The translations under genes and the position numbers were made by a program. The notes under the pieces are model-generated. The model saw only the letters and a list, made by a program, of their open reading frames with translations. It did no database searches and had not been told where the DNA came from. Of a DNA stretch of 64,000 nucleotides, positions 53,779-63,755 are shown in pieces. Numbering within the stretch: the first letter of the stretch is position 1; each line of letters opens with the position of its first letter. Source of the DNA: Gammaproteobacteria bacterium (GTDB taxonomy: Bacteria; Pseudomonadota; Gammaproteobacteria; DSM-16500); assembly GCA_019634835.1 (NCBI GenBank), contig JAHCAO010000010.1, positions 1-64,000 on the forward strand. Direction: 5' to 3'.

Positions 53779-55242
53779 TTACTGTCCTTGGGCTAGTGTA
53801 TAGCCTAATTTTCCATCAAACGTGTATAAGTTTTCTGTTTTAATCGTATCAAAACCAAGGTCATTTAATTGTGCTAAGAGGGTAATGATGTCTGTATGAG
53901 TAATACTTTGGAGGTCGTTAATATCTTTAGCAGATTGGAATCGACAACAACAATGACGCAAGTAAGGAGCTTCGATGCTGCTATTTGGCCAGATCTTTAA
54001 TCCACGACTGGTAATGACGATAAGCTCTAATGGACCGTGTATTTTTGCTAATTTAGCAGCTAATTCATCGGCTGTAATGTCCAAAGAATTATCTATAAAA
54101 ATATCTACACCCACTAAAACTTTTTTGCTATGAATTTTAGAGTGTTCGCCATAACATTCAATTTTTGTATAAGCTCCTGGTCTGTAATCAGCACTGTTGA
54201 AGTGAGAAGGCTTTTGTCCTAACCGTTCAATAACAGCAGTAGCAAATTCTTGTGTCCCAACTTTTTTCTTACTATGCGCAGGTGAGTAAATATCGCCAGT
54301 GTGTATGCCATCCTCCAATGTTTTTAGCCAAGCATTTTCAATGAGAGAGGCAATTTCTGGTTGATTGATATGTACAAGCATTTGTATAGCGGCATTGAGC
54401 AAACCGGATGGGTTTGCTAGGTCTTTTCCTGCAATATCTGGTGCTGAGCCATGAATGGCTTCAAACATGGCAACTTGGTTGCCAATATTAGCTGAACCAG
54501 CAAGGCCCACAGAACCAGCAACTTGTGCAGCAACATCAGAGATAATATCTCCGTACAAATTTAATGTGACGATAACGTCAAATCGTTCTGGGTGACTGGC
54601 AATTAGTGCAGTACCGATGTCTACAATCAAGTGTTCATGTTGAATGTCAGGATATTGTGCTGCGATTTCTCTGAAGACATGATGAAATAGCCCATCTGTC
54701 ATTTTCATGATGTTATCTTTACTGAAACAAGTTACTTTTTTGCGATTGAATTTGCGGGCATATTCAAATGCATATTGAATAATTCGTTCGCAACCAGGCC
54801 GAGTGATGAGTTTTAAGCATTGATATACCTCATCTGTGCTGCGATGTTCTATACCTGAATAAGTATCTTCTTCATTTTCCCGGACAATAACAAGGTCGAT
54901 ATGAGAAAATTTGGTAGGTACATAAGGAGCATAAGATATGCAAGGACGCACATTGGCAAATAGCCCTAATGTTTTTCGCATAGTAACGTTTAAACTTTTG
55001 TAGCCACCACCTTGAGGAGTAGTGATAGGCCCTTTAAGTAGTACCTTTGTCCTTTTAATGGATTCCCACGCGTTTTCAGGGATGCCTGTTGTATTGCCTT
55101 GGAGATAAATTTTTTCACCGACCTCTATAATTTCCGGTGCAATATGGGCTTTTGCAGCATTCAAAATATTAAGTGTTGCTTGCATGATTTCCGGGCCAAT
55201 ACCGTTGCCATATGCTATGGTGACGGGGGTCTTAATCGCCAT
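53779..55242 (-). CDS. icd: Isocitrate dehydrogenase (Thermus/Rickettsia type)
   Basis: 487 residues, with the extra C-terminal domain of Thermus/Rickettsia enzymes; the E. coli enzyme has about 415. Oxidative decarboxylation of isocitrate to 2-oxoglutarate. Blocks: IAYGNGIGPEI, KGPITTPQGGGYKSLNVTMR with substrate Ser/Asn, IVRENEEDTYSGIEHR, LYGDIISDVAAQVAGSVGLA, and EAIHGSAPDIAGK. Cofactor choice (NADP or NAD) is not settled by what I can read. Monocistronic. Confidence 0.93.
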   Translation of the reverse strand: MAIKTPVTIAYGNGIGPEIMQATLNILNAAKAHIAPEIIEVGEKIYLQGNTTGIPENAWESIKRTKVLLKGPITTPQGGGYKSLNVTMRKTLGLFANVRPCISYAPYVPTKFSHIDLVIVRENEEDTYSGIEHRSTDEVYQCLKLITRPGCERIIQYAFEYARKFNRKKVTCFSKDNIMKMTDGLFHHVFREIAAQYPDIQHEHLIVDIGTALIASHPERFDVIVTLNLYGDIISDVAAQVAGSVGLAGSANIGNQVAMFEAIHGSAPDIAGKDLANPSGLLNAAIQMLVHINQPEIASLIENAWLKTLEDGIHTGDIYSPAHSKKKVGTQEFATAVIERLGQKPSHFNSADYRPGAYTKIECYGEHSKIHSKKVLVGVDIFIDNSLDITADELAAKLAKIHGPLELIVITSRGLKIWPNSSIEAPYLRHCCCRFQSAKDINDLQSITHTDIITLLAQLNDLGFDTIKTENLYTFDGKLGYTLAQGQ

Positions 55243-55411
55243 AAATATACTCCTCGTTAGTTTTATATTATAACATAATTACCTAAAGAGCCTCGTGCAA
55301 GTAGCTTATGCAAATGACCGATGCATTGCTGGCGTCTATTAAGAATGTCTATTGCTTTTTGCTCACGGGTATCTCATTGCATAGCATGAATTTGTTGTAC
55401 GTTTCCTTGGT

Positions 55412-56764
55412 TCATGGAACTAATTCAGCGATGACTTTTTCCATGTGCATTGATCGCGATCCTTTCACTAATATCGTTGTTGTATTAAACAAAAAAGGCC
55501 TTAATGCATGAATGAGTTTTTCTTGTTCGCTAAAATGGTAAGCGCCTTCACCAAAAGTTTGTGCTGTGTTTGCGCTCAATTCACCATAAGTAAAAAGATA
55601 ATCGATGCCTGCTTGACGGATAGCTTCACCAGCAGACTGGTGTAGCATTTTTGCTTCTGTGCCTAATTCTTTCATGTCACCGAGCACAAGAATTTTTTTT
55701 CCGTTAAAAGTTGCCAATATATTGATGGCCGCTTGTAGCGAAAAAGGATTAGCGTTGTAAGTGTCATCAATAATGTTGACGCCATTAGCAAGAGTATGTA
55801 ACTGGAGCCGGCCTGGTGCAGGTTTTGTGTTTTCTAAACCAACTTTGATTGCATTTAGGTTGATTCCAATCGCAAGTGTCGCAGCCGTTGCAGCAAGAGC
55901 ATTTTGTACATTATGTTTTCCAAGCAATGGTAAATTTATATCGATGTTACCTTCAGGGGTGCGTAATGTAATATGCTGTGTTTGCTCACTTTGATGAATG
56001 ACTGCGCTAACATGTGCATTGGGATGAAATCCAAAGGTAATGTAGGGATGTTGGCCAATTAATTCGTGCCAAAAAGGAAAAAAAGCATCATCTCTGTTTA
56101 GTACAGCGACTCCATCTTGCGGAAGACCGGAAAAAATTTCTGCTTTAGCACGCGCTACACCGGCGACATCACCCAAACCTTCAAGATGTGATGCGGCTGC
56201 ATTAGTAATGATAGCTACACTGGGTTGGGTCATTTTAGTTAAATATTCAATTTCACCGAAATGATTCATGCCCATTTCGATTACTGCGTAACGATGCTGT
56301 TTACTCAAACGTGCCAGCGTAAGTGGCAAACCCCAGTGATTGTTCAATGTGCCTTGTGTTGCCAAGACTTGCTTTTCATCTCCATTACAAGCAGCAATCA
56401 TGACTAATGCAATCATGTTTTTTAGGGTCGTTTTACCATTGCTTCCAGTGACAGCAATAATTTTTAAGTTGAATTGATCGCGCCAGACAGAGCCTATGGT
56501 GCCTAGTGCGTTTGTTGTATCTTCGACAATGAGTTGGGGAAGCGGGGATTCAATGGAATGATTAACTATTGCAGCAACAGCGCCTTTTTTACGTGCTTCC
56601 TCAATATAGTCATGCCCGTCCACGCGTTCGCCTTGAATAGCGATAAAGAGATTTCCTGATTGCAAAGTACGGGTATCAATGCTAATCCCGCGAAACGCCA
56701 AGTCAGATGAAATCGCTTTTAGACCAAGAATGTTAGCCGTTTGTGCCAATGTCATTTGTATCAT
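55412..56764 (-). CDS. murF: UDP-MurNAc-tripeptide-D-Ala-D-Ala ligase
   Basis: 450 residues. Adds D-Ala-D-Ala to the peptidoglycan precursor. N-terminal domain SIDTRTLQSGNLFIAIQGER, ATP loop VTGSNGKTTLKNMIA, the NNHWGLPLTLARL and EMGMNHFGEIEYLT blocks, and the C-terminal DDTYNANPFS. Stands alone, outside any division/cell-wall cluster visible here; whether a second copy exists in a dcw cluster cannot be told. Start MIQM or the next Met, with weak ribosome signals. Confidence 0.96.
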   Translation of the reverse strand: MIQMTLAQTANILGLKAISSDLAFRGISIDTRTLQSGNLFIAIQGERVDGHDYIEEARKKGAVAAIVNHSIESPLPQLIVEDTTNALGTIGSVWRDQFNLKIIAVTGSNGKTTLKNMIALVMIAACNGDEKQVLATQGTLNNHWGLPLTLARLSKQHRYAVIEMGMNHFGEIEYLTKMTQPSVAIITNAAASHLEGLGDVAGVARAKAEIFSGLPQDGVAVLNRDDAFFPFWHELIGQHPYITFGFHPNAHVSAVIHQSEQTQHITLRTPEGNIDINLPLLGKHNVQNALAATAATLAIGINLNAIKVGLENTKPAPGRLQLHTLANGVNIIDDTYNANPFSLQAAINILATFNGKKILVLGDMKELGTEAKMLHQSAGEAIRQAGIDYLFTYGELSANTAQTFGEGAYHFSEQEKLIHALRPFLFNTTTILVKGSRSMHMEKVIAELVP

Positions 56765-56924
56765 GCATGAAATCCATTAGAAGAAATATATTGCTTTGTA
56801 TACTATCATTTTTTGGTTGATGGACAAAGTAAGTGTGCATGCTTAGCATCAGCTAGAAAACCCAGAGTTTGTGCTCGGTGGTGAATTTTTATAGCTTATG
56901 AAAAGCGGTGAAAACGGAGATATT

Positions 56925-57854
56925 ATGACTATTGCGCTTATTTATCACTCAGATTGTGTTTTACATCAAGCAGGGGAATCTCACCCTGAACAGCCTGCGC
57001 GTGTGACAGTTATACAGTCTGCTTTAGAGCATTATCCATTCAGGGCGCCTGTTGCATTTTATCAGGCTCCTCTTGCATCTCGTGAACAGCTTATTAGTGC
57101 GCATAGCCAGAGCCATGTTGATTGGATTTTTTCTATCTCGCCAAGAAATGGGTTTATCGAAATAGATGCGGATACTTGGATGAATCCTCATACATTGACT
57201 GCAGCGCTTCGTGCTGCAGGATCAGTTCCTTTTGCTGTGGACTTAGTCATGCAAGATAAAGCAGTGGTTGCATTTTGTAATATACGTCCGCCAGGCCATC
57301 ATGCTGAGCGGGAGAAAGCAATGGGATTTTGTTTATTCAATAATGTTGCGATTGGAGTGATGCATGCGATAGTTAAATATCATCTTGACCGTATTGTGAT
57401 TGTTGATTTCGATGTGCACCATGGCAATGGCACACAAAATATTTTTCAAAATGATAAGCGAGTTTTATACTGTTCTAGCTTCGAGCACCCATTTTATCCT
57501 GGTTATGAACCAGAGCTGGACAATACACATATTTTATCCGTTCCTTTATCTGCAGGCACAACAAGTGAAGTATTTCGTGAAAAGATTCAAGCTGCTTGGT
57601 TTGATCGTATCGAGGCATTTCAACCGCAACTTATCTTTTTTTCTGCCGGATTTGATGCGCATGTGAACGATCCTCTTGCTGATTTACAATTGACAGAAGA
57701 AGATTATGTTTGGTTAACAACACAGGTTGCAAAAATTGCAGGAACCCACTGTAAAGGCAAAATGGTTTCAGTATTAGAAGGCGGCTACAGTTTGGAATCG
57801 CTTGCACAATGTGTTCCCGCACACATTAATGCAATGGTCATGGATTACAATTAA
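56925..57854 (+). CDS. Histone-deacetylase-family hydrolase
   Basis: 309 residues from the ATG at 56925, GGAG five bases upstream; the longer frame from 56898 lacks this. Zinc-dependent deacetylase fold: RPPGHHAEREKAMGFCLFNN with the catalytic His pair, VDFDVHHGNGTQ and FSAGFDAHVNDPLADL with the Zn ligands, and LEGGYSLESL with the final Gly-Gly-Tyr. Bacterial members deacetylate polyamines, acetoin-linked proteins or small molecules. The actual substrate here is unknown; acetylpolyamines are one option, as the window also encodes polyamine import. Confidence 0.93.
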   Translation: MTIALIYHSDCVLHQAGESHPEQPARVTVIQSALEHYPFRAPVAFYQAPLASREQLISAHSQSHVDWIFSISPRNGFIEIDADTWMNPHTLTAALRAAGSVPFAVDLVMQDKAVVAFCNIRPPGHHAEREKAMGFCLFNNVAIGVMHAIVKYHLDRIVIVDFDVHHGNGTQNIFQNDKRVLYCSSFEHPFYPGYEPELDNTHILSVPLSAGTTSEVFREKIQAAWFDRIEAFQPQLIFFSAGFDAHVNDPLADLQLTEEDYVWLTTQVAKIAGTHCKGKMVSVLEGGYSLESLAQCVPAHINAMVMDYN

Positions 57855-57865
57855 GTTTATAAGGG

Positions 57866-58387
57866 TTATTTTTCAAGAAATGGACCGTTCTTCAAGCAGT
57901 GCACTAAGTAATATGTTCTGCCAATAAAAAGACCAATAGATAAACCGCTTAGCGCCAAGAAAAATTTCATAAATTTTTCTTGTTTTAATGTCTCAATGCT
58001 AATGATGTAGTGATGGCTCATGTCCATATAGTAGTTGGCAATGACAAAAATAAAAATGAGAATAAATAAATTCCAAGACCCTGGAAGGTATATTTGTGAT
58101 TTGTTTTTAATGGCTTTTACTTTGCTATATCGGAATTCTGACCATCCTAAAAAAATACCTGTTAACGTGACACTGGAGCAAATTAAAATATTATGCAGAG
58201 TAATTTTTGCGAAAAAAAATAACGCAATGATGAGTAGTCCCATCGAGATGCCTTGTATAATGACGGCTGATTTGAGAAAAATAATACGTGGCTTTGTTCC
58301 TAAATAAGCAAGGTAAATGAAACAAAGAAGCATCCAATGTATCCACCATGGTGTTTCAGCTACCGCTTCCCAAAATCTATATGACAT
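57866..58387 (-). CDS. Polytopic membrane protein
   Basis: 173 residues from the ATG at 58387, which has GAGG six bases upstream. Five hydrophobic spans (WIHWMLLCFIYLAYLG, IIQGISMGLLIIALFFFA, ILICSSVTLTGIFLGW, LFILIFIFVIANYYMDM, FFLALSGLSIGLFIGRTYYL). Possibly of the DUF6622 type, on topology alone. Function unknown. It converges with the HDAC-family gene and lies beside tRNA-Val. Confidence 0.72.
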   Translation of the reverse strand: MSYRFWEAVAETPWWIHWMLLCFIYLAYLGTKPRIIFLKSAVIIQGISMGLLIIALFFFAKITLHNILICSSVTLTGIFLGWSEFRYSKVKAIKNKSQIYLPGSWNLFILIFIFVIANYYMDMSHHYIISIETLKQEKFMKFFLALSGLSIGLFIGRTYYLVHCLKNGPFLEK

Positions 58388-58407
58388 AAAGAACCTCATT
58401 CTATCTA

Positions 58408-58479
58408 TGGGCGATAGTGGTTTCGAACCACTGACCCCTACCGTGTGAAGGTAGTGCTCTCCCGCTGAGCTAATCGCCC
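58408..58479 (-). tRNA. tRNA-Val (anticodon CAC)
   Basis: On the minus strand the acceptor is GGGCGAT/ATCGCCC, anticodon stem CTACC/GGTAG with loop TTCACAC, and T-arm GGTTCGAAACC. The loop centre gives CAC, reading GUG. CCA is not encoded. Confidence 0.9.
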
Positions 58480-58570
58480 GATTGTTTTAAAATTAAAACC
58501 ATCGCACAGGTTATTTATGCAACGGCCTTTAGATTAGAATCTACATAATATGTCAGTAACTATCTTTCTA

Positions 58571-58745
58571 GGGGTGCATGACAAGTTTTTTGCAGCAAAA
58601 AGAGAAAGATGTTTTTCTTTCACAACTAATCGCAAAATACACGCATTCTGGATTGAACTTTGCCCTCACAGATTCCTGTCTGCTCGTTAATTGTTCATAA
58701 AAAGCATCCTCCTCTTTTCACTGCAAAAAACTTGTCATGCATCCC
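58571..58745. repeat. Inverted-repeat element, family 3 copy B
   Basis: Ends GGGGTGCATGACAAGTTTTT (58571-) and its near-exact inverse ending at 58745 pair over 25 bases with one mismatch. Centre CGCAAAATACACGC, GATTCCTGTCTGCTCG and TTGTTCATAAAAA follow the order of copy A at 53.6 kb. It lies between tRNA-Val and the ankyrin gene, whose start follows 113 bases on. Confidence 0.75.
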
Positions 58746-58858
58746 TTTTAATAATATCGATATTGTGATTTTAAGAGGGTAATCTATGAAGGTCAACGAG
58801 GAGTTCAGAATTAGCTTTCTTTAAACTTCTTTAAATGATGATGAAAGGAGGTAGAACA

Positions 58859-60850
58859 ATGGCAGATATTATAACATTAATGACAGAGTTATCGTTTCCT
58901 ACAAACGTAGAAGGAGTTTGTTGGGGGCTCGCGTTAATGGCAGAAAGAGCGCGTAGATGTGGGCAGTATAGTGTATTCAAGCAAAGAATGAATTTTCTTT
59001 CTGCATTGAAAGACAATGAGCTGAAGAAGTTATTGGAAGCAGCAAAGGATCATGATAGGGCATTGAGATTAAAAAGACCTAATGTAGAACCATTAACCTG
59101 CAATGAAAAAATACTCTTAACGACAGAAGCTTTCTTTTTTCAGGTATGGGCACATTTTGATCCTTCTGCTATTCAGGATTTTTTAGGGCAAAGAGACATT
59201 CATTTTTCTTATTACGACACACGTAAGCTAGAGGAATTAATGTATGATGTAGGGTCTCATGATAAAGAAATATCTCCTTTAACTCTTCCTCATACTTATT
59301 TTTTTTGCATAACAGAGAAGAACGCGCGATTACTTCGGTCATTTTTAAGAGAAATCATGATATCAAAGTTGTCAATTGGTATTACGATTAACTCCATGCA
59401 TCATGCTGTTCACCTTTTTCACGAAAATAGGCGCTGGTATCTCACTAACCATTCGGTACTAACTAATTACTGGTCAATTGATGGATTTTTATTGCCTCTT
59501 ATCAGAATGTTTTCTGAAAATAAGGTAGCTAATTTGACTTTTCGGGTATTTATGGAAGAGGGGCCAGAGAATAAAATTCTTTTACAGAAATTGAAAAAAA
59601 TAAACCATGATCTATTACAGGATTTATGCAACAGTGATCAGCTTAATCTTTGTGATTCTAGAGAGGGGACTCTGCTTGATATTGCAGCACGAGAGGGTGG
59701 TTTAGAAGTAGTGAGGCAGTTATCTACACAACAACATATGAAGATAGACTATGCTCCTTTGCTTCTTGCGGCAAAAGGCGGCCATGTGGAAATTGTGAAA
59801 GAATTGTTAGCACATCTAAACATCATACGAGTGGAGCAAATTGCTAGGAACAGTTTACCTTTATTGCGTGTAGTAGCGGAAAATGGTCATCTTGCTGTGA
59901 TGAAGGAACTACTAAAATATAGAGACGTGAGTCAAATTTTGGAAGATAAAGGATACACTTTATTATATGTGGCAGCAGAAAAAGGTCGCATTGGGATCGT
60001 GACAGAGTTACTGGGGCATCTGGACATTACTCAAATTAATCAGGCTGTAGAGAGGAACTTTACTTCGTTGCATATTGCTGCGCGAAATGGTCACGTAGAG
60101 GTCGTAGAAGCATTATTGCAACAGAAGGGGATCATCGTAGCTAACCCTTATGATAATGGCTGTACTCCATTGTATCTTGCAGCGGAAAATGGTCATGCGG
60201 GTGTTGTAGAAAAGTTATTGCCGCATTTACAGGCTAGACAAGTGAACCAACTCAATAAGAGAGCTTATGGCTCTTTGTGGTTCACTGCATTATTAAACCC
60301 GTTGCAAATTGCGGCACGCAATGGTCATGTGAGTGTTGTGGAAGTGTTGCTAAGAAAAGAAGGTATCGATATAGATCAAAGAACCAAGAGGGGTACCGCA
60401 TTACAATTAGCAGTACACAGAGGTCATGCAAAAGTCGTAGAAAAATTACTACCCTATCTTAAGGCGGGACAAATAAACCAAACGGATAGCGCTGGCGATA
60501 CTTTGTTGTATGTTGCAGCAGGAGCTGGTCATTTAGCCGTTGTAAAAACACTATTGAAACACGAAGATATTGCTGTCGATCAGCCTAACGGATTTGGTGG
60601 TACGCCATTGATTGCTGCTGCATATAGTGGCCATATGGAAATTGTGAGGGAATTACTAGAATATTCAAGAGCAAAGCTGGACCAAATGAATGAGGGCGGT
60701 ATTACCTTGTTGTCTCTCGTAACACGGGAAGGTTACGCTGAAGTGATGAAAGTATTATTGGCGAATAAAGGCTTATGTGATACAGCGATTCTGACGTCTG
60801 GTACAGCAAGTCATGAAACACTGAATAGGACAAAATCTTCTACTCTTTAG
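58859..60850 (+). CDS. Ankyrin-repeat protein with cysteine-protease-like N-terminus, putative effector
   Basis: 663 residues from the ATG at 58859, with GGAGGT six to seven bases upstream; two earlier ATG codons lie in the leader. The N-terminal 250 residues show GVCWGLALMAERA with Cys21, and later MHHAVHL (His181/His182) followed by WYLTNHS. A Cys in G.C.GL followed by His and an Asn/Asp is the spacing of YopT-type C58-like cysteine proteases. Only the pattern supports this. About eleven ankyrin repeats follow (residues 265-640; for example SLHIAARNGHVEVVEALL, TPLYLAAENGHAGVVEKL). The protein has no signal peptide. A family 3 repeat precedes the gene. Confidence 0.75.
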   Translation: MADIITLMTELSFPTNVEGVCWGLALMAERARRCGQYSVFKQRMNFLSALKDNELKKLLEAAKDHDRALRLKRPNVEPLTCNEKILLTTEAFFFQVWAHFDPSAIQDFLGQRDIHFSYYDTRKLEELMYDVGSHDKEISPLTLPHTYFFCITEKNARLLRSFLREIMISKLSIGITINSMHHAVHLFHENRRWYLTNHSVLTNYWSIDGFLLPLIRMFSENKVANLTFRVFMEEGPENKILLQKLKKINHDLLQDLCNSDQLNLCDSREGTLLDIAAREGGLEVVRQLSTQQHMKIDYAPLLLAAKGGHVEIVKELLAHLNIIRVEQIARNSLPLLRVVAENGHLAVMKELLKYRDVSQILEDKGYTLLYVAAEKGRIGIVTELLGHLDITQINQAVERNFTSLHIAARNGHVEVVEALLQQKGIIVANPYDNGCTPLYLAAENGHAGVVEKLLPHLQARQVNQLNKRAYGSLWFTALLNPLQIAARNGHVSVVEVLLRKEGIDIDQRTKRGTALQLAVHRGHAKVVEKLLPYLKAGQINQTDSAGDTLLYVAAGAGHLAVVKTLLKHEDIAVDQPNGFGGTPLIAAAYSGHMEIVRELLEYSRAKLDQMNEGGITLLSLVTREGYAEVMKVLLANKGLCDTAILTSGTASHETLNRTKSSTL

Positions 60851-61281
60851 GGCTTGGCTTTAGCGGCTGTGCAAGAATACTGATCTGATTCACGGATGAA
60901 TTGGTAAAAGCTTTGCGTGATGCAGTAAAACGGGTTCAATCTACCATTATCATGATTTTATATATTTCTGATGGTTATGAAGATAGTATCAGTATTCACT
61001 ACAACGTGTCTTTCCCAACCATCTGCTCATGGCAGAGGATCCCGATCTCATTTCATCACCTAATGTTAATGCTAAACGCCTAAAAAATAGTTAAGCTATC
61101 AGCGGTTCCTGCTGATCTTACGTGATGGGGAATACAAAGGGGGAGGATCGCGATTCTCTCCTTTTGGTGCGAGCAAAAGCTTGGCTTTTGCAGTGCATCA
61201 AAATAGGAAAAGAGTTTCCGCGTTCTTTAGCGAGACTCCAGTTAAGTTATACAGCTTGTCGATATTGATAAAGGTAAATAC
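60851..61281. other. 431-base gap before gltX
   Basis: No convincing gene. A perfect GCAAAAGC-TTG-GCTTTTGC stem lies at 61173-61191, and GGAGGATCGCGATTCTCTCC just upstream is nearly self-complementary. Short open frames here have no ribosome sites. It may be a repeat remnant or a noncoding leader of gltX; I cannot choose. Confidence 0.4.
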
Positions 61282-62685
61282 ATGGCTACTGTTCGTACGC
61301 GGTTTGCACCCAGCCCAACCGGATATTTACATATTGGTGGAGCACGCACTGCATTATATTGCTGGCTTTATGCCAGAAAGACTAAGGGTACGTTCATCCT
61401 TAGGATTGAAGATACTGATTTGGAGCGGTCAACGCCGGAATCCGTACAAGCTATTCTTGATGGAATGGCCTGGTTAAATCTTCATTATGATGAAGGCCCT
61501 TATTATCAAACCCAGCGCTTTGATCGTTATCGTGAAGTGATACAACAAATGTTGAATAGTGGCACAGCTTATCGTTGTTATTGCTCAAAAGAGCGTTTGG
61601 AGCAATTACGCGAGAACCAGATGGCGCGTAAAGAAAAGCCGCGCTACGATGGTACGTGCCGCAACCTCATGGAACCACGTGAAGGCCCATGTGTAATTCG
61701 ATTTAAAAACCCATTGGATGGGATGGTTGAGTTTAATGATTTGATTCGAGGTAGATTAAGCTTTGCTAATAGTGAACTAGATGATTTAATTATTGCCCGC
61801 AGTGATGGCACGCCAACGTATAATTTTACGGTTGTTGTTGATGATTGGGACATGAAAATTACACACGTGATTCGCGGCGATGATCACATTAATAATACCC
61901 CTAGGCAGATTAATATATTGTGTGCACTAGGCGCAACACCGCCGCTTTATTCACATGTTCCTATGATTTTAGGCTGTGATGGTAAACGCTTGTCCAAGCG
62001 TCATGGCGCAGTGAGTGTATTACAATATCGTGAGGATGGTTTTCTACCGGAGGCATTGTTAAATTATTTAGTGCGGTTGGGCTGGTCGCATGGTGACCAA
62101 GAAATTTTTTCTATCAACGAATTAATTGATTTATTCGAGATAAAAAATATTAACCGCGCGCCAGCAGCATTTAGCCAGGAAAAATTAATTTGGCTGAATC
62201 AGCATTATATGAAGACCAGTGATCCTGAGCATGTTGCTAAAGAGCTTGCATGGCATATGGAGCAGTTGGGTATTCATACGGAGCATGGGCCGCCATTGAC
62301 AGAAATTGTTCGAGCACAAGCAGAACGAACTAAAACATTGCGCGAAATGGCGGAGCGTAGTCGTTATTTTTATGAATCAGTGCGACTTTCCGATGAAATG
62401 AAATCGCATTTTTCTCCTGAGATCATGCCTGCATTGATGATGGTAAAAAGTCGGCTGGAAAAATTGTCAGTATGGAGCAAAGAACTAATTCATGAAGTAT
62501 TAGCGAGTACAGCAGAAATACATGGTCTTAAGCTTGGTAAGTTAGCTCAGCCTATCCGTGTTGCAATAACGGGTGGTACAGTGTCACCTCCTATTGATAT
62601 GACGATGGTATTAATAGGTCGAGAACAAGTGATTCAACGGTTGAATAGCTTTCTTATGTTGACAACACCCCACTTGCTTCAATAG
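61282..62685 (+). CDS. gltX: Glutamyl-tRNA synthetase
   Basis: 467 residues, class I synthetase. [19 protein letters not shown] holds the HIGH signature. [45 protein letters not shown] and the KMSKS-like [12 protein letters not shown] are intact; the C-terminal anticodon-binding region ends in PHLLQ. It charges tRNA-Glu, which is encoded just downstream. GATAAAGG lies ahead of the ATG. Confidence 0.97.
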   Translation: MATVRTRFAPSPTGYLHIGGARTALYCWLYARKTKGTFILRIEDTDLERSTPESVQAILDGMAWLNLHYDEGPYYQTQRFDRYREVIQQMLNSGTAYRCYCSKERLEQLRENQMARKEKPRYDGTCRNLMEPREGPCVIRFKNPLDGMVEFNDLIRGRLSFANSELDDLIIARSDGTPTYNFTVVVDDWDMKITHVIRGDDHINNTPRQINILCALGATPPLYSHVPMILGCDGKRLSKRHGAVSVLQYREDGFLPEALLNYLVRLGWSHGDQEIFSINELIDLFEIKNINRAPAAFSQEKLIWLNQHYMKTSDPEHVAKELAWHMEQLGIHTEHGPPLTEIVRAQAERTKTLREMAERSRYFYESVRLSDEMKSHFSPEIMPALMMVKSRLEKLSVWSKELIHEVLASTAEIHGLKLGKLAQPIRVAITGGTVSPPIDMTMVLIGREQVIQRLNSFLMLTTPHLLQ

Positions 62686-62709
62686 AATCGCGTCTCTCTC
62701 AGAAGTTAA

Positions 62710-62782
<73 letters not shown>

Positions 62783-62797
62783 AATGTGACGTTTAAC

Positions 62798-62873
62798 GTC
62801 CCCATCGTCTAGAGGCCTAGGACATCGCCCTTTCACGGCGGTAACAGGGGTTCGAATCCCCTTGGGGACGCCA
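62798..62873 (+). tRNA. tRNA-Glu (anticodon TTC)
   Basis: Acceptor GTCCCCA/TGGGGAC, discriminator G, and an encoded CCA at 62871-62873. Anticodon loop CTTTCAC gives TTC. GGTTCGAATCC T-loop. It lies directly after tRNA-Ala and downstream of gltX, its synthetase. The only tRNA here with an encoded CCA. Confidence 0.95.
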
Positions 62874-62886
62874 GGTTAATCTGGGT

Positions 62887-63043
62887 TATTCCCAATTCAG
62901 GGGGACACCAGTTTAAGAACACGGTACTTTAACGGGCTCTTTCCCAATTGAGGGGGCACTCACCTAACTACACAACACTTTAACTCGTAACCTATAATTT
63001 TCAAAGTTTCGAAATCCATATGCTCTTCTTTGAATCACTGTAA
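62887..63043. repeat. tRNA-flanking repeat, copy B plus a tandem half-copy
   Basis: Two adjacent units of about 50 bases both read TTCCCAATT.AGGGGG.CAC and then A.AC..TACTTTAAC or ACACTTTAAC. The second continues into CCTATA...TTTCAAAGTT.CGAAATCC, matching the stretch after tRNA-Thr at 783-893. It directly follows tRNA-Glu. Confidence 0.5.
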
Positions 63044-63072
63044 AGACAATGATATTGTATTTATACTAGGTT

Positions 63073-63600
63073 TTAACATTTCATATGATCGTATAACACA
63101 TCCCATTTGCTACCTAATACTTCTGGTTCATGAGTTAATTTTTCCCATTTTCCTGGCACACCCGATAATATGTTACAAACCGATACAAGATCATGATATT
63201 TTTTATAAGATTCACCAATTTGCTCTTTTAATGGTGAAATAAGAACACCATCTTCATCTAATGATTTATATAGTTGTGAAGCAGAATGTTTCTCTCTTTT
63301 TTCATAGGGTAAGATAATTCTAAAAATATCGCTAAACACAAGCGGTAAAAAATCCATACCTTTAGCAGGATTAAGAAAATGCTCAATCCAGCGCTTTGCA
63401 GTTTGTAATTTTTCCAAAGATAATTTTTCCTTGGTATTAGCAAACGTTGTCAGTCTACTATTTACAAAATAAATTTTATTTGTATCAAAAATTAGTTTCT
63501 CAGCTTCTTCTAAAATATTTTTACTAAGTGTAGCAGATAAATGCTTTTCATTTACCGAAAGAAATAATTTTACGGAATCAATATCAATAATTCTAACCAT
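63073..63600 (-). CDS. Hypothetical protein, 175 residues
   Basis: Soluble, mixed helix; begins MVRIIDIDSVKLFLSVNEK and ends KWDVLYDHMKC. AGGG abuts the ATG, a closer-than-usual spacing, so the start is doubtful. No recognised motif. It may be a truncated remnant of a larger accessory protein. Weak base for a call beyond an open frame of unknown role. Confidence 0.5.
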   Translation of the reverse strand: MVRIIDIDSVKLFLSVNEKHLSATLSKNILEEAEKLIFDTNKIYFVNSRLTTFANTKEKLSLEKLQTAKRWIEHFLNPAKGMDFLPLVFSDIFRIILPYEKREKHSASQLYKSLDEDGVLISPLKEQIGESYKKYHDLVSVCNILSGVPGKWEKLTHEPEVLGSKWDVLYDHMKC

Positions 63601-63755
63601 CCCTTACTATTATAAAAAGGATCAGAATACTTAACTATTAAAACGCTATTTTATTTATCTTACAAAATTAAAAATAAATCCCAACTAAAAGCCAACAACA
63701 CTGATTTGGAAAAATAATTATATGATTTTTATAAAAAAAATCTTCCATCAACCTG

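Noticed and set aside
61282-61477. Second frame across the gltX start (98 codons)
   Set aside because: Overlaps the well-supported glutamyl-tRNA synthetase coding sequence in another frame.
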